DNA of 11,691 nt, from the NCBI GenBank assembly GCA_005885015.1, contig VAYG01000111.1:1-11691 (forward strand). The letters run 5' to 3'. A model generated the notes under the pieces. The model worked only from the letters and a program-made list of their open reading frames with translations, made no database searches and was not told the origin of the DNA. Shown here one piece after another: positions 5,676 to 11,543 of the stretch; the stretch's first letter is position 1, and each line of letters begins with the position of its first letter. The translations under genes and the position numbers were made by a program. Source of the DNA: Actinomycetota bacterium (GTDB lineage: Bacteria > Actinomycetota > UBA4738).

Positions 5676-6644
5676 CTAGCTGGAGCGCCGGTGATAGGCG
5701 ACGCCGTTACGGTCATCCGATTCGGCCAGACCGTGCGCGATCAGCAGGTCGATGTGGGCGACCACTTCTGACACCGCCAGGAAGTTGTCGAAGCCTTCCA
5801 ATGACGGAAACAGCTCGCCGGCCAGCTGCCAGGCGGTCTTGCCCCCGTCGTCGAGGAGCGCAGCCAGCGCAGTCGTTCGCTCCCGGTGGTGCCGGCGCAT
5901 GTCCTCGATGAGGGCGTGCGGATCCTCGATCGGCTCACCGTGGCCGGTGAACACCGTTGAGAGCGGCAGCTCGGACAGCCGATCGAGGCTGGCCATGTAC
6001 TCCACCAGGCTCTGCCGGCGCTCGGTCGGGTCCATGGGGTCGGGCTCGATCAACGGGTTCGGGCTCACGTCGAGGAGCAGCGTGTCCCCGGAGAACAGGA
6101 CCCCGCTCTCCCGGTGGAACAGGCAGATGTGGCCGGCCGTGTGCCCCGGGAGGTGCAGGACCTCCAGCTCGAACCCCTCGAAGCGGAGGCGTGCGCCGCC
6201 GGACAGCGGTGCCGCTCCTTCAATGGATGGCCGGAGGTCTCCCAGCTTGCGTTCCCGCTCGCCCATGTCCACCAGCTCTTCCACAGGCATCCCGGCGTGC
6301 AGCAGCAGACGCCCCGTGGCGTAGAGCATCGAGCGGTCGGTGAGCTTCGGGAGGTCTCGCTCCCCGACCAGGATCTGGCACCCGGAGATTTCCTGGAGCC
6401 GCGGGGCCATCCCGTAATGGTCGGGGTGGGCGTGGGAGATCACGATCCGGCCGATCTGCTCGGGCCGGATCCCGGCGCCCTCCAGTCCGAGCATCAGGGC
6501 CGTCTCCGTAGCGGGCGTGTTCGGTCCGCAGTCGAACAGGGTGACCGGCTCATCTGGGAAGGCGTAGACGTTGGCCGGTCCGATTCGATATGGAGTGGGC
6601 ACGACGATCCGCTCGAACCGCAGCCCATTCGGGTAGGCCGGCAT
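5676..6644 (-). CDS. MBL-fold metallo-hydrolase with C-terminal helical domain (glyoxalase II / LACTB2-like)
   Basis: The 322-residue product has the full metallo-beta-lactamase zinc set: HAHPDH (71-76), His168 in LPGHTAGH, Asp187 in SGDT, and His235 in GHGEP. The N-terminal two thirds form the alpha-beta-beta-alpha fold. Residues about 240-322 form a helical extension (DMRRHHRERTTALAALL, then a winged-helix-like end) as in LACTB2-type and related hydrolases, which cleave thioesters or act on RNA. The substrate cannot be told. No signal peptide is seen, so it is cytoplasmic. The start is ATG at 6644, 8 bases after a TAGACT hexamer. It is divergent from the marC gene across 38 bases. Confidence 0.92.
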   Translation of the reverse strand: MPAYPNGLRFERIVVPTPYRIGPANVYAFPDEPVTLFDCGPNTPATETALMLGLEGAGIRPEQIGRIVISHAHPDHYGMAPRLQEISGCQILVGERDLPKLTDRSMLYATGRLLLHAGMPVEELVDMGERERKLGDLRPSIEGAAPLSGGARLRFEGFELEVLHLPGHTAGHICLFHRESGVLFSGDTLLLDVSPNPLIEPDPMDPTERRQSLVEYMASLDRLSELPLSTVFTGHGEPIEDPHALIEDMRRHHRERTTALAALLDDGGKTAWQLAGELFPSLEGFDNFLAVSEVVAHIDLLIAHGLAESDDRNGVAYHRRSS

Positions 6645-6652
6645 CGCTCGGA

Positions 6653-6658
6653 AGTCTA
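6653..6658 (-). promoter_or_regulatory. Probable -10 element of the MBL-fold gene
   Basis: TAGACT on the minus strand fits TANNNT and ends 8 bases before the ATG at 6644, with no Shine-Dalgarno. It sits back to back with the marC promoter in the same 38-base spacer. Confidence 0.42.
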
Positions 6659-6670
6659 CGAGCGGCCCAG

Positions 6671-6676
6671 TACGAT
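6671..6676 (+). promoter_or_regulatory. Probable -10 element of the marC-family gene (leaderless)
   Basis: TACGAT fits TANNNT and ends 6 bases before the GTG at 6683. It supports that start over the ATG at 6590, which lies inside the divergent MBL-fold gene. Confidence 0.45.
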
Positions 6677-6682
6677 TCCGCC

Positions 6683-7253
6683 GTGTACTGGAGGACGTTC
6701 GGCCAGGCCTTCCTGACCCTGCTGGTGATCCTGGACCCGCTGGGGAACATCCCGGTGTTCCTCGCCCTCACCAGGGACTACGAGCCGAGGGCCCGGCACC
6801 GGGCCGCCTATGTCTCCGTGCTCACCGCGGCGATCATCCTGCTGGTGTTCGCAGTCTTCGGCGACGCCCTGCTCCGATACCTGTCGATCAGCCTGGAGAG
6901 CCTCATGGTCGCCGGAGGCGTGCTTCTCTTCCTGGTGGCCCTGGACATGCTGCGAGGCACCAGCGCCGTGATCGGTGTGCCGGAGGACACGAGCATCGCC
7001 CTGGTCCCGTTGGGAACACCCTTCCTGGCCGGACCCGGGGCAATCGTGGCCACCACTCGCCGTCGTGATGGGAGCGGCGCTGGCCCTTCTGGTGGTGCTG
7101 GCGTCCCTTCGATTCGCCGGCGCCATCGGCCGGTGGCTCCGGCCGAGCGCCATCCACTTCCTCACTCGGATCATGGGCCTGTTGCTCACCGCCGTGGCGG
7201 TCCAGCTGATCGCCTCCGCCGTGGGGCGGTGGATCCAGAACGGGATCAGCTAG
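6683..7253 (+). pseudogene. MarC-family integral membrane protein, frameshifted with an internal deletion
   Basis: MarC (UPF0056) proteins are six-helix inner membrane proteins of unknown transport role; despite the name they are not antibiotic pumps. Frame 1 (6683-7054) encodes 124 residues: a helix with LDPLGNIPVFLALT (17-30), helices at about 44-62 and 75-90, then IALVPLGTPFLAGPGAIVAT, the family's hallmark loop. A +1 shift is then needed. Bases 7056-7253 encode 65 more residues starting LAVVMGAALALLV, with FLTRIMGLLLTAVAVQLI, the typical last helix. In relatives roughly 10-20 residues lie between the GPGAI loop and that helix, so a deletion that is not a multiple of three is the best model. 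The join gives 189 residues against about 200-210. The start is GTG 6683, chosen from the family N-terminus and the leaderless promoter. Confidence 0.88.
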
Positions 7254-7285
7254 TGGGTCGGCCTCAGTTAGCCCGTGGTCCTCGT

Positions 7286-7492
7286 TCAGGCGGCTTGGGG
7301 TGCCTTCTTGCGCCCTCTGGCCACGTAGTAGTGCAGGGGTTCGTGGACCCAGCAATACTGCGACCGGTTGTAGATCGAGATCCTGGTGATGCACCCCGGC
7401 TCGGCGCACGCTCGGCCTGAGGTCCAGACCCGATTGCGGTGCGGCAAGGGTCGCACCGGCGTCCCGCGGAGCGGAAGACCCTCTTCTCTCAT
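7286..7492 (-). CDS. Small zinc-ribbon-like protein (68 residues)
   Basis: The product has Cys29, Cys34, Cys47 and His50 in a C-x4-C-x12-C-x2-H pattern (CAEPGC, then CWVH) that could hold one zinc ion. The N-terminus is basic and proline-rich. The tail YYVARGRKKAPQAA is strongly basic, which suits nucleic-acid binding. I have an impression of similar short actinobacterial proteins with CWVH but cannot name a family. The start is ATG 7492, preceded by GGAAAGGGA at a usable distance. It lies 79 bases downstream of the GNAT gene on the same strand, with a GC hairpin in between, so it may have its own control. It converges on the marC gene. Confidence 0.62.
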   Translation of the reverse strand: MREEGLPLRGTPVRPLPHRNRVWTSGRACAEPGCITRISIYNRSQYCWVHEPLHYYVARGRKKAPQAA

Positions 7493-7510
7493 CCCAATCC
7501 CTTTCCGGCA

Positions 7511-7528
7511 CCGGGCGCCAAGGCCCGG
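7511..7528. other. GC hairpin between the GNAT gene and the zinc-ribbon gene
   Basis: CCGGGC and GCCCGG form a 6-base-pair stem with a 6-base loop in the 79-base gap. On the minus strand it lies just after the GNAT stop and before the Shine-Dalgarno of the zinc-ribbon gene. It could attenuate transcription between the two genes. There is no T tract, and such short GC stems arise easily in GC-rich DNA. Confidence 0.25.
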
Positions 7529-7571
7529 GCGGGCAGTGCCTCGGCTGACCTACATCCAGCCTCTGCTGGGA

Positions 7572-8111
7572 TTACGAACGCGAGGCGCCAGGAGATGATT
7601 CCCGAGTGGGCGGCGATTGATGCTCGCCCGGTTCAGGTTCGGCGGCGAGCTCTTCCGAGGTGGCGACCATCTGCAACACCCGGGGCCGGAATCCGATCCG
7701 CCCCCAGGCCTCCGTGGCCTCCTCGTTCTGGGCGAAGCTCTTCAGTGTCAGGATGGCGGCCCCGCGCCGGCGGGCGAATCGGGCGACCTCAGCCGTCAGG
7801 GAGCGAGCCAGCCCCCTCTGGCGGTAGCCGGGGCGGACGAACACGCTGGAGAGCTCCACGGCGACCTGGTGGGAGAAGGTGGAGGGGCGGTGGAGGTGCC
7901 CCTCGGCCATCCCCACCACCGCGCCGTCCTCCTCGGCGACCACCAGGAGGGCATCGGGATCCTGGAGCGCCGCCCGGTACCGGTCTTCCACCTCGTCCCT
8001 GATCCCCGGCCGGGGAGGGAACACACGCCAGGGCGACTGGAGCCGGTTCAGCTCGTCGAACATCTCCATGCAGGTCGGGAGGTCCCGCTGCTTCGCCGGC
8101 CGGAGCGTCAT
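7572..8111 (-). CDS. GNAT-family N-acetyltransferase
   Basis: The 179-residue product has the GNAT fold in order: an N-terminal strand and helix (MTLRPAKQRDLPTCMEMFDEL), strands with ALLVVAE and GAVVGMAEGHL (54-73), then motif A, VELSSVFVRPGYRQRGLA (85-102), whose RQRGLA is the acetyl-CoA pyrophosphate loop. Motif B is NEEATEAWGRIGFRPR (129-144), with the usual Asn and the aromatic GF. The last 25 residues are a disordered acidic and Ser-rich tail. The substrate is unknown. It starts 8 bases after the enoyl-CoA hydratase stop on the same strand, so the two are co-transcribed. AAGGGGAGG lies only one base before the ATG, closer than usual for a Shine-Dalgarno, so initiation may be weak. No functional link to beta-oxidation is evident. 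Confidence 0.9.
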   Translation of the reverse strand: MTLRPAKQRDLPTCMEMFDELNRLQSPWRVFPPRPGIRDEVEDRYRAALQDPDALLVVAEEDGAVVGMAEGHLHRPSTFSHQVAVELSSVFVRPGYRQRGLARSLTAEVARFARRRGAAILTLKSFAQNEEATEAWGRIGFRPRVLQMVATSEELAAEPEPGEHQSPPTRESSPGASRS

Positions 8112-8119
8112 ACCTCCCC

Positions 8120-8899
8120 TTATCTGCCGCTGAACTTCGCCTTGCCGGGGCCCTGCTCGAGGAGGGATCGCATCCCGGTCTTCTGGTCCTCGGTGGCGAA
8201 GAGATCCGAGAACACCTCCCGTTCCAGCACGATCCCCGCGCGGAACTCGCCGCGTCCACCCCAGTTCACGGCGATCTTCGCCGCGCGCAGCGCGGCCAGC
8301 GGCCCGTGGGCGTACCTCCGGGCGGCCTCCACCGCGTTGGAGTAGACGTCCGGCGAGGGGAACACCTCATTGACCAGGCCGATGCCCTTCGCCTCCTCCG
8401 CCCTGAGGTGCCGCCCCGAGTAGATCAGGTCCTTCGCCCGAGCCTCGCCGATCAGCCGAGGAAGGCGCTGGGTCCCGCCCGCCCCGGGGATGATCCCGAG
8501 CAGGATCTCCGGCTGGCCGATCCGGGCGTCCTCGGCCGCGTAGCGGAAGTCGGCGCACATGGCCAGCTCGCACCCACCCCCCAGCGCGAACCCGTTGATC
8601 GCGGCGATGGTGACCTTCGGAATCTCCTCGACCAGGTTGAAGACCTCCTGGAGGCCGGTGATCATCGGCTTCACCTCCAGGGGGCCCATCGGCAACATCA
8701 TCTTCACGTCCGCCCCGGCCGCGAAGACCTCGGGTCCTCCCCAGACGACCACGGCCCCCACGTCGTCCCGCCGTGCCGCCTCCTCCGCGGCTTCGCCCAG
8801 CTCGCGGGTGAGCTCCTCGTTGATCGCGTTCATCTTGGGCCGGTCGAGGCGGATGGTCCCCACTCCGTCCTCGACCTCGAGCCGAACGAACTCTCCCAT
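8120..8899 (-). CDS. Enoyl-CoA hydratase/isomerase (crotonase family)
   Basis: Crotonases of this type add water to trans-2-enoyl-CoA, the second step of beta-oxidation, in the cytoplasm. The 259-residue product is full length. The oxyanion-hole segments are FAAGADVKMM (59-68) and ALGGGCELAM (105-114). Glu111 and Glu131 (in GQPEILLG) are 20 residues apart, matching the catalytic Glu144 and Glu164 of rat enoyl-CoA hydratase, so hydratase activity is likely. PGAGGTQRLPRLIG (138-151) is also typical. The ATG at 8899 has GAGGAGG about 8 bases upstream, one of the clear Shine-Dalgarno sites here. A TAGACT -10 further up gives a leader of about 30 bases. It is divergent from the SDR gene and heads a run with the GNAT gene. 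With etfBA in the same window it points to acyl-CoA degradation; the chain length preferred is unknown. Confidence 0.95.
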   Translation of the reverse strand: MGEFVRLEVEDGVGTIRLDRPKMNAINEELTRELGEAAEEAARRDDVGAVVVWGGPEVFAAGADVKMMLPMGPLEVKPMITGLQEVFNLVEEIPKVTIAAINGFALGGGCELAMCADFRYAAEDARIGQPEILLGIIPGAGGTQRLPRLIGEARAKDLIYSGRHLRAEEAKGIGLVNEVFPSPDVYSNAVEAARRYAHGPLAALRAAKIAVNWGGRGEFRAGIVLEREVFSDLFATEDQKTGMRSLLEQGPGKAKFSGR

Positions 8900-8938
8900 G
8901 GGACGAACCTCCTCGCGCCGGAAGGGGCAAGCGGCCCC

Positions 8939-8944
8939 AGTCTA
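8939..8944 (-). promoter_or_regulatory. Probable -10 element of the enoyl-CoA hydratase gene
   Basis: TAGACT on the minus strand lies 39 bases from the ATG at 8899, giving a leader of about 30 bases that holds the GAGGAGG ribosome site. This is one of the few genes here with a leader. It lies in the 251-base divergent region shared with the SDR gene. Confidence 0.4.
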
Positions 8945-9070
8945 TTCAGGGACCCTGAGGAAAGAATTCCAGACAAGAGGTTTGGCCCGGACCCGCCTCG
9001 GGCACCTTCCCCTCGCGGACGGGCGCCGGACCTCCGAACCCCCCCTCGCAACGACGGCCGTCCGGGCTTC

Positions 9071-9101
9071 GAGAGCCGCTTCCGTCACGGGAGCGGCTCT
9101 C
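9071..9101. promoter_or_regulatory. Long inverted repeat in the enoyl-CoA hydratase / SDR divergent region
   Basis: GAGAGCCGCT and AGCGGCTCTC are perfect 10-base arms around 11 bases. Inside, CCG and CGG pair around TCA, with one T-G position between, so RNA could form a nearly continuous 14-pair stem with a 3-base loop. It sits 49 bases before the SDR start and about 170 bases before the hydratase start, on opposite strands. Divergent genes need no terminator here, so an operator or an RNA structure is more likely. The rest of the 251-base gap shows no gene. Confidence 0.5.
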
Positions 9102-9137
9102 ACGCCTTCCTGCGGCCGGCTCGGGGCGAGCCTGTGC

Positions 9138-9143
9138 GAGGAT
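9138..9143 (+). promoter_or_regulatory. Possible -10 element of the SDR gene
   Basis: GAGGAT shares the A at position 2 and T at position 6 of TANNNT and ends 7 bases before the GTG at 9151. It matches the leaderless spacing seen at other genes here but lacks the first T, so it is weak. Confidence 0.3.
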
Positions 9144-9150
9144 TCGGCCC

Positions 9151-9930
9151 GTGGAACTTGGTCTCTCCGGCAAGAAGGCCGTGGTGACGGGCGCCACCAA
9201 GGGAATCGGGCGGGCCATCGCGGAGGAACTGGCCCGGGAGGGCGCCGACGTGGCCATCTGCGCCCGCCACGACGACGAGCTGGTCGCGGCGGGGGACGCC
9301 ATTCGAGCGCTCGGGCGAACCGTGCACGCCCAGGTCACCGACGTCACCGACGCCCAGCAGGTCAAGGACTTCATCGCCCGGTCCGCCGTATCCCTCGGCG
9401 GCATCGACATCCTGGTGAACAACGCAGGCGCCGCGCGGCCCGGCACCTTCGAGACGCTCACCGACGAGGATTGGAAGATCGACCTGGACGTGAAGCTCTT
9501 CTCCATGGTCCGGTGCACCCGGGAGGTCCTGCCGCACATGCGAGCGCGGGGGGGCGGCCGGATCATCAACATCAACGCCATCCTGGGGCGCTCCCCCGAT
9601 CCCGCCCTCTTCGCCACGAGCGTCAACCGGGCGGCCTGCATCTCCTTGTCGAAGACCCTGGCCATCGAGCTCGGTCCCGACAACATCCTGGTCAACAGCG
9701 TGAACATCGGATCGGTCCTCACCCCCAACTGGGACAACATCCGGCGTCGCCGGGCCCCGGGCATCCCGGCGGAGGACTTCTTCGCCCGGGCGGCCGAGGG
9801 CATCCCGGTGAAGCGGTTCGGGCGGCCCGACGAAGTGGCCGGGATCGTGGCGTTCCTGGCCGGCGACCGGGCCAGCTATATCACGGGGGCCTCGATCGAC
9901 GTGGCCGGCGGGGCCGGAGGCCACATCTGA
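9151..9930 (+). CDS. Short-chain dehydrogenase/reductase (SDR) family protein with non-canonical active site
   Basis: The 259-residue product is a classical-length SDR. The Rossmann motif TGATKGIG is at 13-20, NNAG at 90-93, and the C-terminus ITGASIDVAGG is typical. However, aligned by eye with E. coli FabG, the catalytic Ser is Ala143 (IININAILG), Tyr is Thr156 and Lys is Arg160 (ATSVNRAACISLSK), and the active-site Asn is Lys115 (LDVKLFS). The whole tetrad is therefore substituted while nucleotide binding is kept. Length and frame show no damage, so this looks like a selected divergent subfamily, not decay. It may bind NAD(P)(H) with a different chemistry or a non-enzymatic role. The start is GTG at 9151, with no Shine-Dalgarno. 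It is divergent from the enoyl-CoA hydratase. Confidence 0.93.
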   Translation: MELGLSGKKAVVTGATKGIGRAIAEELAREGADVAICARHDDELVAAGDAIRALGRTVHAQVTDVTDAQQVKDFIARSAVSLGGIDILVNNAGAARPGTFETLTDEDWKIDLDVKLFSMVRCTREVLPHMRARGGGRIININAILGRSPDPALFATSVNRAACISLSKTLAIELGPDNILVNSVNIGSVLTPNWDNIRRRRAPGIPAEDFFARAAEGIPVKRFGRPDEVAGIVAFLAGDRASYITGASIDVAGGAGGHI

Positions 9931-9946
9931 GCTCGCCTCGCGTAAC

Positions 9947-9966
9947 ATACCCCCCCAGGGTATAAA
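9947..9966 (+). promoter_or_regulatory. CsoR-type operator overlapping the csoR promoter
   Basis: ATACCC and GGGTAT flank a 5-base centre (9947-9963), the ATAC...GTAT palindrome with inner C/G tracts known for CsoR/RcnR-family (DUF156) regulators. TATAAA (9961-9966) overlaps its right edge and would serve as the -10, about 34 bases before the csoR ATG. Apo-CsoR bound here would block the promoter, and Cu(I) binding would release it. The regulator is encoded immediately downstream, so autoregulation is very likely. Confidence 0.82.
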
Positions 9967-9982
9967 GGGGAATGATCCGTCT

Positions 9983-9990
9983 GGAGGAGG
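9983..9990 (+). promoter_or_regulatory. Strong ribosome binding site of csoR
   Basis: GGAGGAGG lies 10 bases before the ATG at 10001. Most genes in this window have no such site, so csoR is translated from a conventional leadered messenger. Confidence 0.7.
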
Positions 9991-10000
9991 ACCAGCCGCC

Positions 10001-10270
10001 ATGAAGGCCTCGACCAAGGAGAGCGCGCGCCTGCGCATCCGCAGGCTGGAGGGACAGATCCGCGGGATCGGGAAGATGGTCCAGGACGACGCCTACTGCA
10101 TCGACGTCCTGACCCAGCTCCAAGCCGTATCGGCGGCCTGCGAGTCCCTGGGTCTTATGCTCCTGGACGACCACGTCCGAACCTGCGTGGCCGACGCCGT
10201 CAGGAGCGGGGACGGCACCGAGAAGATGGACGAGCTGAGCGCCGCCGTCCGACGGTTCGCCCGGCGATGA
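10001..10270 (+). CDS. csoR: CsoR-family copper-sensing transcriptional repressor
   Basis: The 89-residue all-helical product matches DUF156: RLRIRRLEGQIRGIGKMV (10-27) is the conserved first helix that helps bind DNA. Cys33, His58 and Cys62 match the Cu(I) ligands Cys36, His61 and Cys65 of Mycobacterium tuberculosis CsoR, in the order C-H-C that separates CsoR from nickel RcnR (H-C-H-H), formaldehyde FrmR and sulfide CstR (no His). The tyrosine next to the first Cys (Tyr32) and Glu74 or Glu78 near the end also fit. The gene has its own operator and promoter and overlaps the permease start by four bases (ATGA), so the two are co-regulated. No copper ATPase or chaperone gene lies in the window. 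Specificity for copper is inferred from residues. Confidence 0.92.
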   Translation: MKASTKESARLRIRRLEGQIRGIGKMVQDDAYCIDVLTQLQAVSAACESLGLMLLDDHVRTCVADAVRSGDGTEKMDELSAAVRRFARR

Positions 10271-11466
10271 CGACTTCGACCCTCCCGATCGCCACCGTGC
10301 TCGGCGGAGTCGCTCACGCGCTGAACCTCGCCTTCGGCATGACCTGGGAGATCCTGTGGGCCCTGGTCCTCGGGTTCACCCTCTCCGCGGCGGTCCAGGC
10401 CGTGGTGTCCAAGGGCGAGATCACCCGGCTCCTGCCCGACGCCTCCCCCCGGTCGCTGGCCGTCGCTTGCGGCCTGGGTGCGGCCTCGTCGTCGTGCTCC
10501 TACGCGGCCACGGCCCTGGCCCGGTCGATCTTCCGCAAGGGCGCGAACTTCACCTCTGCCATGGCCTTCGAGTTCGCCTCCACCAACCTGGTGATCGAGC
10601 TGGGCATCATCCTGGCGCTGCTGTTGGGCTGGCAGTTCACGGTGGCCGAGTTCGTGGGTGGACTGCTGATGATCTTCTTCCTGGCCCTGCTGTTCCGCGT
10701 CTTGCTGACGCCTCGACTGGTCGAGGAGGCACGTCGACAGGCCGACCGAGGCCTGGTCGGACGCATGGAGGGCCACGCCGACATGGACATGTCCGCGGGC
10801 GGAGGATCGATCCTGTCCAGAGCCTTCTCCCCTCGCGGCTTCACCTCGATCAGCCATTACTTCGTCATGGACTGGGCATCGATCTGGGTGGACATCGCCG
10901 TGGGCCTGCTCATCGCCGGTGCCCTCGCCGCGTGGGTCCCCGAGACCTTCTGGCAGAGCTTCTTCCTGGTGAAGCATCCGACGCTGGCGAAGCTCTGGGG
11001 GCCGCTGATCGGTCCCGTCGTGGCCATGCTCTCGTTCGTGTGCTCGATCGGGAACGTGCCGTTGGCGGCCGTGTTGTGGAACGGGGGCATCAGCTTCGGC
11101 GGGGTCGTCTCCTTCATCTTCGCCGATCTGATCGTCCTGCCGATCCTGAACATCTACCGCAAGTACTACGGCCGGAGGGTGAGCCTGTTCCTGCTCGGGA
11201 CGTTCTACGCCACCATGGTCGCGGCAGGGCTCGTGGTCGAGTTCCTCTTCGACGCCTTGGGGCTGATCCCGGAGGGACCGCGACAGGCGAAGGTCATCGA
11301 GGCGAGCGTGCATCTCAACTACACCACCGTGCTGAACATCATCTTCCTCGCCCTGGCCGGGCTGCTGGTGGCGCGGTTCCTCAGGACGGGCGGGCCCGAG
11401 ATGCTCCGGATGATGAACGGGCCCGCCGACCACCACGGCGGCATGTCGCACGATCACGGCCACTGA
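10267..11466 (+). CDS. COG0701/DUF318 (ArsP-like) permease with His-rich tail, CsoR-regulated
   Basis: The 399-residue product has about nine hydrophobic segments and the two inverted halves of the PF03773 permease family. Half 1 carries SSSCSYAATALARSIFRKG, then a helix with FEFASTNLVIE. Half 2 carries FVCSIGNVPLAAVLWNGG, then SFIFADLIVLPIL. Each half keeps the signature Cys-Ser pair (usually CSCG in relatives). A loop of about 60 residues between the halves has MEGHADMDMS, and the C-terminus ends DHHGGMSHDHGH; both could bind soft or borderline metals. ArsP members export organoarsenicals, but most of the family has no known substrate. Coupling to csoR points to copper export or another copper-stress role, by inference only. 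It starts inside the csoR stop (ATGA) and is the last gene of that operon. Confidence 0.88.
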   Translation: MTTSTLPIATVLGGVAHALNLAFGMTWEILWALVLGFTLSAAVQAVVSKGEITRLLPDASPRSLAVACGLGAASSSCSYAATALARSIFRKGANFTSAMAFEFASTNLVIELGIILALLLGWQFTVAEFVGGLLMIFFLALLFRVLLTPRLVEEARRQADRGLVGRMEGHADMDMSAGGGSILSRAFSPRGFTSISHYFVMDWASIWVDIAVGLLIAGALAAWVPETFWQSFFLVKHPTLAKLWGPLIGPVVAMLSFVCSIGNVPLAAVLWNGGISFGGVVSFIFADLIVLPILNIYRKYYGRRVSLFLLGTFYATMVAAGLVVEFLFDALGLIPEGPRQAKVIEASVHLNYTTVLNIIFLALAGLLVARFLRTGGPEMLRMMNGPADHHGGMSHDHGH

Positions 11467-11500
11467 GGGGCCTGAACGTCCCCCGAGTCCTCTAGCAGCC

Positions 11501-11520
11501 GCAACTCATTGCAGATGCAA
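11501..11520. promoter_or_regulatory. Composite palindrome, candidate operator of the Fur-family gene
   Basis: GCAA-CTCA-TTGC (11501-11512) and TTGCA-GA-TGCAA (11509-11520) are two overlapping perfect inverted repeats sharing the central TTGC. TTGCAG could also act as the -35, 15 bases before TACACT (11530-11535). An AT-rich palindrome over the promoter of a Fur-family gene fits autoregulation. Which metal or peroxide signal is involved cannot be told. Confidence 0.58.
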
Positions 11521-11529
11521 GGGCGGCGC

Positions 11530-11535
11530 TACACT
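11530..11535 (+). promoter_or_regulatory. Probable -10 element of the Fur-family gene
   Basis: TACACT fits TANNNT and ends 8 bases before the ATG at 11544. A short GAGAGGA follows it, so either a very short leader with a weak ribosome site or a leaderless start is possible. Confidence 0.42.
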
Positions 11536-11543
11536 GAGAGGAC

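Noticed and set aside
7045..7062. Programmed frameshift in marC
   Set aside because: It shows the same pattern: residues are missing at the shift and no slippery site or pausing structure is obvious.
8559..9965. 468-codon open frame on the + strand across the hydratase and SDR genes
   Set aside because: It crosses a divergent promoter region and two verified genes in other frames, and its translation is compositionally biased.
10093..11463. 456-codon open frame on the - strand opposite csoR and the permease
   Set aside because: It has His/Gln/Glu-rich shadow composition without domains; the + strand is clearly coding.
11467..11490. Terminator after the permease gene
   Set aside because: GGGG and CCCC could pair around a nine-base loop, but the stem is short and no T tract follows.
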